Shown: positions 51,334 through 59,914, numbered from the stretch's first letter. The stretch is DNA of 63,226 bases from Pseudoflavonifractor sp. An85 (GCF_002161235.1 NZ_NFHE01000017.1:1-63226), one strand, 5' to 3'. Notes: generated by a model not told the origin, from the letters alone. Made by a program: numbers and translations.

Positions 51334-51870
51334 TTAAAGCTGTTTGCCCAGCTGATAGGCTTCAGCCTGTTTATCTGCGGAGATGGTAGCAGGGGCATCG
51401 GCGCCGCCACCGCGCACCACGCCAGCCAGTCTGGCTTTCTCAAAGCAGGCGATCCAGCCATTGAGACCGTGGATAGGACCATCTGAGGCGCTGTCCTCCT
51501 CCTCAGCCGAGGCGGTGAGCAGATAGATGTCCCGGAAGTTGTAGTCGGAGGTGTAGAGGGAATTGGCTCGATCCAGCAGGGTTTTCATCTGACCAGCCAT
51601 CTCGTAATAGTAGACCGGAGTGGCAAAGCAGATCACGTCTGCCTCTGCCATGCGTTCCACAATGGCGTTGGCGTCATCTTGAATGACACACCGGTGGGTT
51701 TTCAGGCAGGCCAAACAGCCCTGGCAAAAGCGAATGTCCTTGCCTTGGAGAGAAATGAGTTCCACTTGGTGCCCAGCCTCCTGGGCGCCCTGCGCAAACT
51801 TCTGGGCCAGCAGATGGGAATTGCTGTGGGGGCGCAGGCTGGTGGAAAGAACTAAAACGCGTTTTTTCAT
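51334..51870 (-). CDS. flavodoxin-family NAD(P)H-dependent FMN reductase (iron-sulfur flavoprotein-like)
   Basis: 178 residues. Opens VLVLSTSLRPHSNSHLLAQKFAQGAQEAGHQVELI, the FMN-phosphate loop of NADPH-dependent FMN reductases. CQGCLACLK is the compact cysteine motif of iron-sulfur flavoproteins, followed by FATPVYYYEMAGQMKTLLDR. Likely reduces quinones or oxygen species. It overlaps the acetyltransferase gene upstream by four bases and stands opposite a LysR regulator. Confidence 0.85.
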   Translation of the reverse strand: MKKRVLVLSTSLRPHSNSHLLAQKFAQGAQEAGHQVELISLQGKDIRFCQGCLACLKTHRCVIQDDANAIVERMAEADVICFATPVYYYEMAGQMKTLLDRANSLYTSDYNFRDIYLLTASAEEEDSASDGPIHGLNGWIACFEKARLAGVVRGGGADAPATISADKQAEAYQLGKQL

Positions 51871-52448
51871 GTGTCTTCCTCCTCGCTGATGGTTCGAATG
51901 ACTTTAGCGGGCACGCCAGCCACCAGGGTGTTGGCTGCTACGTCCTTGTTGACCACGGCTCCGGCGGCTACAATGGCTCCGTCTCCGATGGTGACGCCTG
52001 GGAGAATGGTGGAGTTGGAGCCGATCCAGACATTCTTCCCGATGTGGATGGGGGCAGGGATCATGTCGCTGCGGTGTTGGGGAGACATGGCGTGATTCAA
52101 AGTTGCCAGCACTACATTGTGGCCGATCAGAGAGCCATCTCCGATGGTAATGCCGCCCTGGTCTTGAAACTTACATCCCATATTGATGAAAACATGCTTG
52201 CCAATGGTGATATTTTTGCCACAGTCGGTATAGAAAGGTGGAAACAGCCCGAAGCTATCATCCACGGGCTTTCCAATAAGCTGGGAGAACAGGGTGCGCA
52301 GCTCTTGAGGCTCGTGGTAGCCGGTGTTGATTTGAGCGGTAATGCGCAGAGCCTCTTGGCTGACCAAGTGCATGAATTGGTGGGCATCGCTGCCTCCAAC
52401 TACGGTCTTTCCGCCATTGAGGTGGTCCAAAAATGCTTCTAAATTCAT
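51867..52448 (-). CDS. sugar O-acetyltransferase (hexapeptide-repeat family)
   Basis: 193 residues from ATG 52448, after AGGAG. Maltose/galactoside acetyltransferase N-terminal helix region, then left-handed beta-helix hexapeptides: ITIGKHVFINMGCKFQDQGGITIGDGSLIGHNVVLATLNH with the catalytic His, and IGKNVWIGSNSTILPGVTIGDGAIVAAGAVV. Transfers acetyl from acetyl-CoA to a sugar or similar hydroxyl. Translationally coupled to the flavodoxin-type gene. Divergent LysR regulator probably controls both. Confidence 0.9.
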   Translation of the reverse strand: MNLEAFLDHLNGGKTVVGGSDAHQFMHLVSQEALRITAQINTGYHEPQELRTLFSQLIGKPVDDSFGLFPPFYTDCGKNITIGKHVFINMGCKFQDQGGITIGDGSLIGHNVVLATLNHAMSPQHRSDMIPAPIHIGKNVWIGSNSTILPGVTIGDGAIVAAGAVVNKDVAANTLVAGVPAKVIRTISEEEDT

Positions 52449-52588
52449 GGGAAACTCCTGACACAACATAAGATAGCTTTATTTTACTCCCATGAACGAC
52501 AAATAGCAAATGCCTATGCAGTATGTTTTGCTATGCTTGAAAGCTATAGCTGTTTTGTGGTATCATGCGGGTAACAGGAGGTGAGGAC

Positions 52589-53467
52589 ATGGAGCTTCGA
52601 GTGCTGGAATATTTTTTGGCAGTGGCCCGAGAACAGAACATTTCTGCGGCGGCTCAGTCTTTACACCTCACCCAACCCACCTTGTCCAGACAGCTCAAGG
52701 AACTGGAGGAGGAGCTGGGCAAGCAACTGATGATCCGAGGAAACCGGCAGATCACTCTGACGGAAGACGGCGTGCGGCTGCGCAAGCGGGCGGAGGAGAT
52801 TTTGGAGCTGGTCAAGCGTACGGAGCGGGAAGTCATGCAGTCGGAGGAAAGCGTCACCGGGGATGTGTACATTGGCACTGGGGAGACGGACGGCATGCGT
52901 CCCATCATTCGTGCAGCCCACCAGCTGCAAGAGAGCTGCCCGGGTATCTGCTTCCACATCGTCAGCGGCGATGCTGGGGACGTGTGCGAGGGGTTGGACC
53001 AGGGACTTTTGGATTTTGGGGTGCTTCTGGGAGACATAGACAAAATGAAGTACCACTACTTGGAACTGCCCATGAAGGATACTTGGGGTGTTTTGATGCC
53101 TGACACCAGTCCCTTGGCCGCACAGGACACGGTTTCCCCCCAGGACTTGTGGGGAAAACCGCTGATTTTGTCCAGACAGGTGGACAACAAAAGCGGGCTG
53201 TACCGCTGGCTGGGGAAGGAGCCGGAGGAGTTGAACACGGTGGCTACCTACAACCTTATTTACAATGCGTCTCTGATGGTGGACGAGGGGATGGGGTATG
53301 CCTTTACCTTGGATAAACTGGTCAATACCAAAGGCAGCAATTTGTGCTTTCGTCCCTTGCGACCCAGATTGGAAATGGGCATGTACCTGGTGTGGAAAAA
53401 ATCCCGGGTGTTTTCCAAGGCATCAGAGTTGTTTTTGGAGCGTTTGCGGGATTATTTGGCGAGATAG
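52589..53467 (+). CDS. LysR-family transcriptional regulator
   Basis: 292 residues from ATG 52589 with AGGAGGTGAG upstream. N-terminal winged helix-turn-helix MELRVLEYFLAVAREQNISAAAQSLHLTQPTLSRQLKELEEELG, then a periplasmic-binding-protein-like effector domain. Divergently placed from the acetyltransferase/flavoprotein pair, the classic LysR layout, so it likely activates those genes; the co-inducer is unknown. Confidence 0.93.
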   Translation: MELRVLEYFLAVAREQNISAAAQSLHLTQPTLSRQLKELEEELGKQLMIRGNRQITLTEDGVRLRKRAEEILELVKRTEREVMQSEESVTGDVYIGTGETDGMRPIIRAAHQLQESCPGICFHIVSGDAGDVCEGLDQGLLDFGVLLGDIDKMKYHYLELPMKDTWGVLMPDTSPLAAQDTVSPQDLWGKPLILSRQVDNKSGLYRWLGKEPEELNTVATYNLIYNASLMVDEGMGYAFTLDKLVNTKGSNLCFRPLRPRLEMGMYLVWKKSRVFSKASELFLERLRDYLAR

Positions 53468-53470
53468 TAG

Positions 53471-53507
53471 AAATCAGGCCCCCCGGCTTAGCCGGGGGGC
53501 CTGATTT
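53471..53507. terminator. bidirectional terminator
   Basis: Perfect 17-bp stem AAATCAGGCCCCCCGGC and complement around TTA, between converging LysR and Hsp20 genes. Confidence 0.9.
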
Positions 53508-53510
53508 GCG

Positions 53511-53954
53511 TTATTCAATGGCGATGGTGGAACTCTTGGGAAGTTCCTTCTTGGGCTGCTTGGGTAGAGACAGCTTCAAGATGCCGTCCTCATACTTGGC
53601 GGACACATCTTTGGGTTCCACATCGCCCACATAGAAGCTACGGCTACAAACGCCGGCGTAACGCTCCTGACGGATGTATTTACCCTTCTTGTCCTCCTCG
53701 TCCTTATCCAATCCCTTGGCAGCGGAGATGGTCAAGTAACCATTCTTCAGATCCACCTGGATCTCATCCTTCTTGAACCCAGGCAGGTCCACATCCACCT
53801 CATAGGTGTCGTCGGTTTCTCGCACGTCGGTCTTCATCAGGTTCTTAGCGTGCTTGCCATATAGGGGGTCGCGTCCGTTCCACATGGGGAACATCCGGAA
53901 CTCATCACCAAAGAAATCATCGAACAAATTCTCACCAAAAATGCTGGGCAACAT
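53511..53954 (-). CDS. small heat-shock protein Hsp20
   Basis: 147 residues with an alpha-crystallin domain: MKTDVRETDDTYEVDVDLPGFKKDEIQVDLKNGYLTISA, YIRQERYAGVCSRSFYVGDV and the C-terminal LSLPKQPKK. Holds unfolding proteins in a refoldable state. ATG 53954 follows GGAGGAAT. The CIRCE operator in front means HrcA repression at normal temperature. Confidence 0.95.
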   Translation of the reverse strand: MLPSIFGENLFDDFFGDEFRMFPMWNGRDPLYGKHAKNLMKTDVRETDDTYEVDVDLPGFKKDEIQVDLKNGYLTISAAKGLDKDEEDKKGKYIRQERYAGVCSRSFYVGDVEPKDVSAKYEDGILKLSLPKQPKKELPKSSTIAIE

Positions 53955-54029
53955 AAGTCATTCCTCCAATCATGTCATTTCCTTATGCCCTGCGAGAGGA
54001 ACCTTTGTGGCCCCTCTTTTTGGAACAAT

Positions 54030-54075
54030 TATGTTGTACCACCATGGATTAGCACTGTCAAGCAGAGAGTGCTAA
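54030..54075 (-). promoter_or_regulatory. hsp20 promoter with CIRCE operator
   Basis: CIRCE arms TTAGCACTG (54049-54057) and GAGTGCTAA (54067-54075) with the standard 9-base centre, one mismatch. The minus-strand -35 TTGACA lies within it, followed after 17 bases by TACAAC. Confidence 0.92.
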
Positions 54076-54419
54076 TGTTTACAAAATCAAGGATGTTTGT
54101 TCATAAAATATGTGATTTCTTTGAATGTGGTTACCCGTGCTGCTTGTTCTCGTTCATTCCATCCGTTGTTTACTGCGTATGGGGGGGATTGGATTAGTGT
54201 ATATGAAAAGCCAGAGGATGGATAGGGGAGGCGCAGGAGTGCGTCGCCGTAACAAAGAATAGCTTTTATTGGACAGCAGAGCTGTCATAAGGAGTATAGA
54301 GGAAACTAGAGTATTTGGATGGCGCTGGACTTTATCGTTGAGTGCCGTTCTTTTTTATACGTATCTCCCCACGCGAAATTTGCAAGTCCTCTTATGGAAA
54401 GCGATTTTGCGTCAAGCCC
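54076..54419. other. gene-free stretch upstream of the MerR unit
   Basis: AT-rich, no supported gene; the short frame at 54269-54451 has no ribosome binding site and no recognisable sequence. Nothing further seen. Confidence 0.4.
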
Positions 54420-54450
54420 TTGACTGCACGCAGCGTGCAGTTTTACGGTG
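54420..54450 (+). promoter_or_regulatory. MerR-type promoter and operator
   Basis: TTGACT (54420-54425) followed by a perfect palindrome ACTGCACGC-A-GCGTGCAGT (54423-54441) that fills an over-long spacer, then TTTACGGT. A dyad inside a 19-20 base spacer is the MerR promoter design. Confidence 0.75.
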
Positions 54451-54463
54451 AGGAGGTATGGAA

Positions 54464-54790
54464 ATGGAACAAACATTGCGCCAAATGTGCGCCGAACTGA
54501 AGATTTCCCGGCGTACGGTGCAAGGCTATGAAAAAGCGGGGCTGGTGGCCCCAGCCGGGAAAAACAAATACGGGTATCTGCTCTATGGGGAGACGGAGCG
54601 GGAGCGGATCCGGCTCATCCGGTTCTATCAGAGAATGGAGTTCCGGTTGAGGGAAATCAAAGAGCTAATGGATGCCGACGATTCCATCAAGAAGGAGGCG
54701 TTTCAGGCAAAAATCTTGGCATTGGAAGAAAAACAGATGGATTTGCAGGAGCTGATACGGCAGGCAAGGGAATACATAGCAGCCCTGTAA
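54464..54790 (+). CDS. short MerR-family regulator
   Basis: 108 residues from ATG 54464; GAGGAGG lies seven bases before, too close for ATG 54458. N-terminal MerR helix-turn-helix (LRQMCAELKISRRTVQGYEKAGLVAPAGKNKYGYLLYGETERERIRLIRFYQRMEFRLREIKELM), then a short coiled-coil dimerisation helix and no effector domain. It would bind the palindrome in its own promoter. Followed 61 bases later by a lipoprotein gene that it probably regulates. Confidence 0.87.
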   Translation: MEQTLRQMCAELKISRRTVQGYEKAGLVAPAGKNKYGYLLYGETERERIRLIRFYQRMEFRLREIKELMDADDSIKKEAFQAKILALEEKQMDLQELIRQAREYIAAL

Positions 54791-54851
54791 TCCGTGGATC
54801 GGTGTTCGCATCATCGCATTCCATGCATATCAATCAAAAGGAGGAAAACAC

Positions 54852-56225
54852 ATGAAAACAAAACTGATGTCTGCACTGCTGGTGCTGGCCATGCTGAGTA
54901 CGCTGACCGCCTGTGGCGGCTCGAACGGGAATCAGCCGTCCAGCGAAAGCAGCGCCCCGGCCAGTGAAGCCCCAGAGAACACCAATGAGACACTGGGCCT
55001 GTTTAACAAGACTGCCACCTTAGATGAGACGGTGATGGTGGACGAGGGTGGCGTAAAAATTACCGCCACCGGCTTGACCTACACCAATTACTCCGTGGAA
55101 GTGGGCCTTACCATCGAGAACAACAGCGGAAAGGATTTATCTTTCGTCAGCGGCTCCATTGGGTACAGCTGTAACTCTGTCAATGGCTACATGGTGGAGG
55201 AGGGGTATTTGAACTGCGATGTGGCTAATGGAAAGAAGGCCAACGACACTATCCAATTCAGCTATGATACCCTGATGCTGTACGGCATCGACGAGATCGC
55301 AGATCTGGAGATTGGGTTTGACATGTCGGACGATGACTACAACCACACTTATTCAGGCCCCCGGCAGCTGAAAACCTCCATCTATGATAGCCACGACTAC
55401 GAGACGAACCATTACCAGGCAACCATCGCCAGCCAGGCAGCCCAGAACACCTATGGGTATGAAATGCTCCAGTTCTCCCAGGATGCCCTCTATGAGCAAA
55501 ACGGTGTGAAGATGTTGTCCAGCGGTATGATGCGCCGGGATGGGGAGGATATGCTGCTGTTGGAGTTGGAGAATACCACAGACAGTATGGTTTATGTAGT
55601 TCTGTCTGACCTGGGACTCAACGGGTTGAAGCTGAGCAGTTCCAATGAGGCCGGGATAGGCATCTACCCCGGCAAGTGCGGCATCATGAATGTGAGACTT
55701 TCCTCTGTCTTGGACCAGGCTTATTGGAGTGAATATGGAATGACAGGTGTCGGCGCGGTCTCCCTGTCTCTGGGACAGTATAATGAGGATGAAGTGGAGA
55801 TTGGGGAGAAAGTCCCCGTGGAGATCACCCTTCCCGATGGGAATGCAACTTTTGATGCCTCTGGCAAGGAAGTCTACAACAGCAACGGTCTGCGTATCGT
55901 GGCCAAGAGCGTCCAGGAGCAAAAGGACAGTGGAGACTTGTTTGTGCTGATGCTGGCAGAGAACAACAGTGGAAAGACTCTGACCCTGGATGATGCGTAC
56001 GATTCTCTCTCCGTGAACGGCTTTATGACCGACTACTATTGCGATAGCCAGGAGTTGAAAAACGGGGAATCTGCCGCGCTGGTGATCCGGCTCCAGGAGT
56101 CTTCTCTGGATGAAAATCAAATCACTTCCGCTTCCGATGTACAGGAAATCGAGGTGGGGTTCGAGATCCAAGAAGGATATACCACCATTGACGAGCCTAC
56201 TATCACGCTCCAATTTGGGGAATAA
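54852..56225 (+). CDS. lipoprotein with three repeated beta-sandwich-like domains
   Basis: 457 residues. Signal peptide KTKLMSALLVLAMLSTLTAC with lipobox LTAC, then a Ser/Glu/Pro-rich linker. Three domains of about 125 residues follow. The first and third share a clear pattern: a strand with GVKITATGL or GLRIVAKSV, then LTIENNSGKDL or LAENNSGKTL, then S..GYMVE or VNGFMTDYY, ending EIGF or EVGF. The layout resembles DUF4352/Ig-like external domains. Function unknown; likely cell-surface. Cotranscribed with or controlled by the MerR regulator. Confidence 0.75.
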   Translation: MKTKLMSALLVLAMLSTLTACGGSNGNQPSSESSAPASEAPENTNETLGLFNKTATLDETVMVDEGGVKITATGLTYTNYSVEVGLTIENNSGKDLSFVSGSIGYSCNSVNGYMVEEGYLNCDVANGKKANDTIQFSYDTLMLYGIDEIADLEIGFDMSDDDYNHTYSGPRQLKTSIYDSHDYETNHYQATIASQAAQNTYGYEMLQFSQDALYEQNGVKMLSSGMMRRDGEDMLLLELENTTDSMVYVVLSDLGLNGLKLSSSNEAGIGIYPGKCGIMNVRLSSVLDQAYWSEYGMTGVGAVSLSLGQYNEDEVEIGEKVPVEITLPDGNATFDASGKEVYNSNGLRIVAKSVQEQKDSGDLFVLMLAENNSGKTLTLDDAYDSLSVNGFMTDYYCDSQELKNGESAALVIRLQESSLDENQITSASDVQEIEVGFEIQEGYTTIDEPTITLQFGE

Positions 56226-56240
56226 TAGAAGGTAAAACAA

Positions 56241-56282
56241 CCAGGGGCCGTTGCAAAACTTCAGGTTTGCAACGGCCCCTGG
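56241..56282. terminator. bidirectional terminator
   Basis: Perfect 17-bp stem CCAGGGGCCGTTGCAAA and complement around an 8-base loop. Confidence 0.82.
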
Positions 56283-56288
56283 CATGTT

Positions 56289-56735
56289 TTATCGCTTTAA
56301 GATAAACTCCTGAGCAGGGTGGCCGAATCCTTTGGTCAGTCTACCCTCGGAAAAACCCAGACGCTTGTAGAAGGCCCGGGCAGCTTGTCCATTGGGATCA
56401 TTCTCTTGGTAGGTGATGAGGGAAATGTCTTTTCCTTCCTCCATTTGTGTCAGCATAGAGGCCACCAGCTTCTGGGCAATGTGTTGTCTCCGGTAGTTTG
56501 GGTCTACCGCCAGGAAGCACAGCTCACTTGCTTCTCTGGAGAACAGTAAAATCCCTGCCATTTGTCCATCCCCCATGGCACAGATGGCGGAAGAGGTTTC
56601 CATGAAGCGCAAGACTGTGGCCCTGTGTTCCTCCATGGCTTGGGCGGTCTCCAAGCCGGGGAATACATCTCTGACCTGTTCCACCAGTGCCATCCAGGCA
56701 TCAATGTCCTGGGCTGTTGCAAGTTTGATTTTCAT
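56289..56735 (-). CDS. GNAT-family N-acetyltransferase
   Basis: 148 residues with the acetyl-CoA fold: strand MAGILLFSREASELCFLAVDPNYRRQHIAQKLVASML carries the pyrophosphate-binding loop (Q/R-x2-H/G-I-A), and YQENDPNGQAARAFYKRLGFSEG gives the C-terminal signature. Acceptor unknown. Single gene between two terminator/other units; its ATG at 56735 has AGGACC-type weak site. Confidence 0.88.
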   Translation of the reverse strand: MKIKLATAQDIDAWMALVEQVRDVFPGLETAQAMEEHRATVLRFMETSSAICAMGDGQMAGILLFSREASELCFLAVDPNYRRQHIAQKLVASMLTQMEEGKDISLITYQENDPNGQAARAFYKRLGFSEGRLTKGFGHPAQEFILKR

Positions 56736-56754
56736 AACTGGGGTCCTTTCTTGT

Positions 56755-57307
56755 CTACTTTGGATTCTTAATTAGCTTCAGGCTTATTCCTCGGAGATCA
56801 GCCGACTCTTTCAGTAAGTTTACAGCAGCGTGCGCCCGTTCCTTGATGGGGTACCCTGCCTGTTCAGGACGATGTTCCAAAGAAGCCATCACAGAGCGCA
56901 AATCCTCCAGGGGGAGGAGATAAACTGCGGTATGGAAAAAGGTTTTACGACGCCCATCATTGTAATGGGCCAGAAGCTTGTCCAGAATTGCCCGCTTTTC
57001 ATCCAGTTGGTCCAGGTATGCTTCTAGCCCGAAAGATTGGGCCTGCGAAATATCCTTCTGTCGGTTTCGATGAGGAACAAAAGAATCTCCATCATCAAAA
57101 CCTTTGTAGTGGGGACAGGGGTACTCGGGACATTCCCAGCAAAATGGAATACCGCTGTGCTCCAGGGAACATTTTGCTATGGAACAACTCTGATTGCCAT
57201 GCTCCGCCTCCACAGCCGGGGCAATAGCCGCCGAGATGCATACTGCAAAGGCCACAGTTGAGCCCACACAGAGAGAAACGGGGTTCGGTACGAGTAAATC
57301 CTTTCAT
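56755..57307 (-). pseudogene. DUF3795-type cysteine-rich protein, frameshifted
   Basis: Start ATG 57307 with AGGAGGG reads MKGFTRTEPRFSLCGLNCGLCSMHLGGYCPGCGGG, then the frame changes near 57197-57207 and the family continues in another frame as GNQSCSIAKCSLEHSGIPFCWECPEYPCPHYKGFD. The two halves together fit a full Cys-rich DUF3795 protein of about 183 residues. One extra base explains the break. Either a real frameshift mutation, a sequencing error or recoding. The C-terminal helical part (RRKTFFHTAVYLLPLEDLRSVMASL) is intact. Confidence 0.8.
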
Positions 57308-57382
57308 AACGCCCTCCTGATCGGATGCCAAATGACGGTTTTCATCTGCCCGAGTTTGAACCGTCTTCCTTATTTTTTCTGT

Positions 57383-57458
57383 ATTATACCATAGAAATAG
57401 GACAACAGTTTGTCCTGTTTCTTTCCACCTTGTGTTTTTTGTGACTGTTGGGTATAAT
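57383..57458. promoter_or_regulatory. divergent promoters with a shared inverted repeat
   Basis: Plus: TTGTGT (57430-57435), 17 bases, TATAAT (57453-57458). Minus: extended -10 TGG-TATAAT (57383-57391). Between them AGGACAA-CAGT-TTGTCCT (57399-57416) is a perfect inverted repeat. Confidence 0.6.
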
Positions 57459-57479
57459 AGGTAAAAAGGAGGGGGATCC

Positions 57480-58010
57480 ATGGGGAAAACCGTTTTATAC
57501 CTCGCCATGAGCGTGGATGGATATATCGCAGACGAGCAGGGAGGTGTGAACTGGTTGGACGGGGACGGCAGCCAGCCGGATGCCCTTGGAAGTTATTCTG
57601 CATTTTATGCCGCGGTGGACACCATTGTGATGGGCTGGACTACCTATCATCAAATCGTTACGGAGCTTGCCCCGGGGAATTGGCCTTATCAGGGCCATCC
57701 CTGCTATGTGGTAACGCATCGGCAGGAAGCAGACCGGGAGGGAATCCACTTCTGGAATGGAGAACTCACAGCTCTGGTGGATAAGCTGAAGGAGAAACGG
57801 GAGGGGGTCATCTGGATTTGTGGCGGTGCATCCGTGGCCGGACAGCTTCTGAAAGAGGAACGTGTTGACCGACTGTGGCTGTCGATGATTCCCACCGTGC
57901 TGGGGAAAGGTGTGCGGCTGTTTCCAGAGATGGAACAAGAATTCCCTTTGAAGCTGGTGGGCACGGAACAGTATAACGGGATTGTAGATCTCATTTATGA
58001 AAAACGGTGA
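57480..58010 (+). CDS. dihydrofolate reductase-family protein (RibD C-terminal type)
   Basis: 176 residues from ATG 57480 with AAGGAGGGGG upstream. Fold of the RibD_C/DHFR superfamily: VLYLAMSVDGYIADEQGGVNWLDG at the N-terminus, DTIVMGWTTYHQI, HPCYVVTHRQ and IWICGGASVAGQLLKEERVDRLWLSMIPTVLGKGVRLFPE. Probably an NADPH-dependent reductase; in this broad family the substrate is mostly unknown, and true folate reduction is unlikely. Overlaps the next gene's upstream region. Confidence 0.9.
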   Translation: MGKTVLYLAMSVDGYIADEQGGVNWLDGDGSQPDALGSYSAFYAAVDTIVMGWTTYHQIVTELAPGNWPYQGHPCYVVTHRQEADREGIHFWNGELTALVDKLKEKREGVIWICGGASVAGQLLKEERVDRLWLSMIPTVLGKGVRLFPEMEQEFPLKLVGTEQYNGIVDLIYEKR

Positions 58011-58018
58011 AGGTAGAC

Positions 58019-58462
58019 ATGGAAATTCGAAAGGTGGAAACGGATAAAAAGCAGTACCTCACATTACTCTTATTGGCGGATGAACAAGAGAATATGGTTG
58101 ACCGCTATCTGGAGAGAGGGACCATGTATGTGCTGGAGGACAACGGGATAAAAGCGGAATGTGTGGTTACCGACGAGGGTGGCGGAGTTCTGGAACTGAA
58201 AAACATTGCCGTGGAGCCAGAGTTTCAGGGCAGGGGATACGGCAAAGCTCTGGTGGAGTTCCTCATTGAAACCTATGGAGGGCAGTATGGTGCGCTTCAA
58301 GTGGGCACTGGGGAAAGTCCCTTGAGCATTCGGTTTTATGAGGCTTGTGGATTCCAAAGGCACCACCTGGTCAAGAACTTCTTCACCGACCACTACGACC
58401 ATCCCATCTATGAGTGTGGGGTTCAGCTGGTGGATATGGTGTATTTACAAAGAGAGTTGTAG
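58019..58462 (+). CDS. GNAT-family N-acetyltransferase
   Basis: 147 residues from ATG 58019 (GTG 58007 overlaps the previous stop). Motif A region ELKNIAVEPEFQGRGYGKALVEFLIETYG with the Q/R-x2-G-x-G/A acetyl-CoA loop, and TGESPLSIRFYEACGFQRHHLVKNFFTDHYDHPIYE at the end. Acceptor unknown. Translationally close to the reductase-family gene, so the two may be cotranscribed. Confidence 0.9.
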   Translation: MEIRKVETDKKQYLTLLLLADEQENMVDRYLERGTMYVLEDNGIKAECVVTDEGGGVLELKNIAVEPEFQGRGYGKALVEFLIETYGGQYGALQVGTGESPLSIRFYEACGFQRHHLVKNFFTDHYDHPIYECGVQLVDMVYLQREL

Positions 58463-58511
58463 AAACGGATAAATGGCAGGAGATTAGCAAACTGAAAAAG
58501 GAAGATATGAA

Positions 58512-59570
58512 ATGAAAATGAAAGGGAAAAAGAAAGTTATTGGAGTGATATGTGTCGTAGTTGTGCTGCTGTTGACGGTGATTCCGTTTTCCATTTCAGC
58601 GGTTTTATACGAAATGACATTTGGACGCTACGAAACGGAAGAGCCGTATCTCAGAGATATCTCAGAGTTTGACGGATTGGAAGTGGAGCGGGTTTCTTTC
58701 CAATCCAAAGAGGAAAATGAGTTGGCGGGTTACTTATACACACACCAAGGTGTCCAGTCATATGAAGGGATTATAGTTTTGGCACATGGTCTGGGTGGGG
58801 GTGGACAAAACTCATATATGGATGTGGCCCATTATTTTACATCCAACGGTTTTTTGGTCTTTTCCTATGATGCAACCGGAAATGACAACAGCGAGGGAAA
58901 GTCAGTAAGGGGAATTCCCCAGGGCGTAGAAGATCTGGAGCAGGCCATTGCATATGTCAAAACAGATGCCAAGTTGAAGGAGTATCCCATTTGCCTGTTT
59001 GGTCATAGCTGGGGTGGATATTCGGTGGCAAATGTACTAAGTCTCTGCCCGGAAATCAAAGCGGTGGTTTCTTGCTCCGGGTTTAATCGTTCGACAGATT
59101 TGATTGAAGCACAGGGCCGACAAATGGTGGGCGACGTGATAAACATACTTCTCCCATATGTCAGGCTGTATGAAAAAATCAAATTTGGAGAATACGCCGA
59201 TACCACAGCCACGGAAGGCTTTGAAAAATCTGATGCAGCGGTTTACATTGTTCACAGCCAAGATGACACCACTGTGTTATCGGAATATGGCTATGATCTG
59301 TACCACCAGAAATATGCCAATGATCCTCGTTTCCAGTTCTGTCTGTTTGAGGATAGTGGACACAATTTTGTGTATTACTCAAATGAGGCACGGGAGTATG
59401 TGGCACAGTTCAATGAGGGTTTTTCGGAGTATTTTGAGACCCATGAGCTGACAGCAGAGACAAGAGTGGAATACATCCATGAACATATGGATAAACAGCA
59501 GGCGTTTGCATTGAATGAAGAGCTGTTTGCGGACTTTTTGGAGTTTTATAGAAATAGTATAGGGTCCTAG
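58512..59570 (+). CDS. membrane-anchored alpha/beta hydrolase
   Basis: 352 residues. N-terminal hydrophobic anchor GVICVVVVLLLTVIPFSISAVLY, then an alpha/beta hydrolase: ANELAGYLYTH, IIVLAHGLGGGGQNSY with the oxyanion loop, nucleophile elbow GHSWGG, acid Asp in VHSQDDTTV and His in DSGHNFVYY. Probably an esterase or lipase-like enzyme acting at the outer membrane face. More AT-rich than the left half of the window. No partner genes. Confidence 0.88.
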   Translation: MKMKGKKKVIGVICVVVVLLLTVIPFSISAVLYEMTFGRYETEEPYLRDISEFDGLEVERVSFQSKEENELAGYLYTHQGVQSYEGIIVLAHGLGGGGQNSYMDVAHYFTSNGFLVFSYDATGNDNSEGKSVRGIPQGVEDLEQAIAYVKTDAKLKEYPICLFGHSWGGYSVANVLSLCPEIKAVVSCSGFNRSTDLIEAQGRQMVGDVINILLPYVRLYEKIKFGEYADTTATEGFEKSDAAVYIVHSQDDTTVLSEYGYDLYHQKYANDPRFQFCLFEDSGHNFVYYSNEAREYVAQFNEGFSEYFETHELTAETRVEYIHEHMDKQQAFALNEELFADFLEFYRNSIGS

Positions 59571-59670
59571 ATCGCCCACCTTATGGGGGCGGATGAATGG
59601 TTAGGGTATACAGAAAGCGCATTCCCACAGAGAACATCATAGAGAAGTTAGCTAAAATCTATTATGCCTA

Positions 59671-59699
59671 TTGACATAGTGGGATAATTCGTGTATCAT
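59671..59699 (+). promoter_or_regulatory. promoter of the short Cys-Cys peptide
   Basis: TTGACA (59671-59676), 17-base spacer, TATCAT (59694-59699), 42 bases before the peptide start. Confidence 0.8.
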
Positions 59700-59740
59700 C
59701 CAACCATCACTTTTTGAATCGAAAGAAAGGGGGAAACACC

Positions 59741-59857
59741 ATGAAGAACCAGTATTTTGCATCTGTGAAATGTTGTCAAATGCGCCACGCCCGGGGACTT
59801 AATACGGTTGTGACGTTATTTGGTGTTGCCCTCCGTTCTTTGGCAGTTGCAGCATAA
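59741..59857 (+). CDS. 38-residue peptide with tandem cysteine codons, possible leader peptide
   Basis: ATG 59741 to TAA 59857, with AAAGGGGG before the start. The peptide opens MKNQYFASVKCCQMRHARGLNT and ends in a hydrophobic tail FGVALRSLAVAA. Two adjacent Cys codons (59771-59776) precede a CCCGGGG segment (59790-59796) that is complementary to the terminator 85 bases on. It has a consensus promoter and a terminator, and the next gene is a cystine-type symporter. I read it as a candidate cysteine-sensing leader peptide; a free small protein is the alternative. No known family recognised. Confidence 0.55.
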   Translation: MKNQYFASVKCCQMRHARGLNTVVTLFGVALRSLAVAA

Positions 59858-59880
59858 ACGGACACCTCACAGCTTGATTT

Positions 59881-59914
59881 ACCCGGGAGTATCGGTATAC
59901 TCCCGGGTTTTTCT
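59881..59914 (+). terminator. terminator (possible attenuator) before the cystine-type symporter
   Basis: Perfect 12-bp arms ACCCGGGAGTAT (59881-59892) and complement (59897-59908), 4-base loop, TTTTTC tail. Confidence 0.88.

Noticed and set aside
54269-54451. 60-codon frame before the MerR gene
   Set aside because: No ribosome binding site, overlaps the MerR promoter, and composition is not protein-like.
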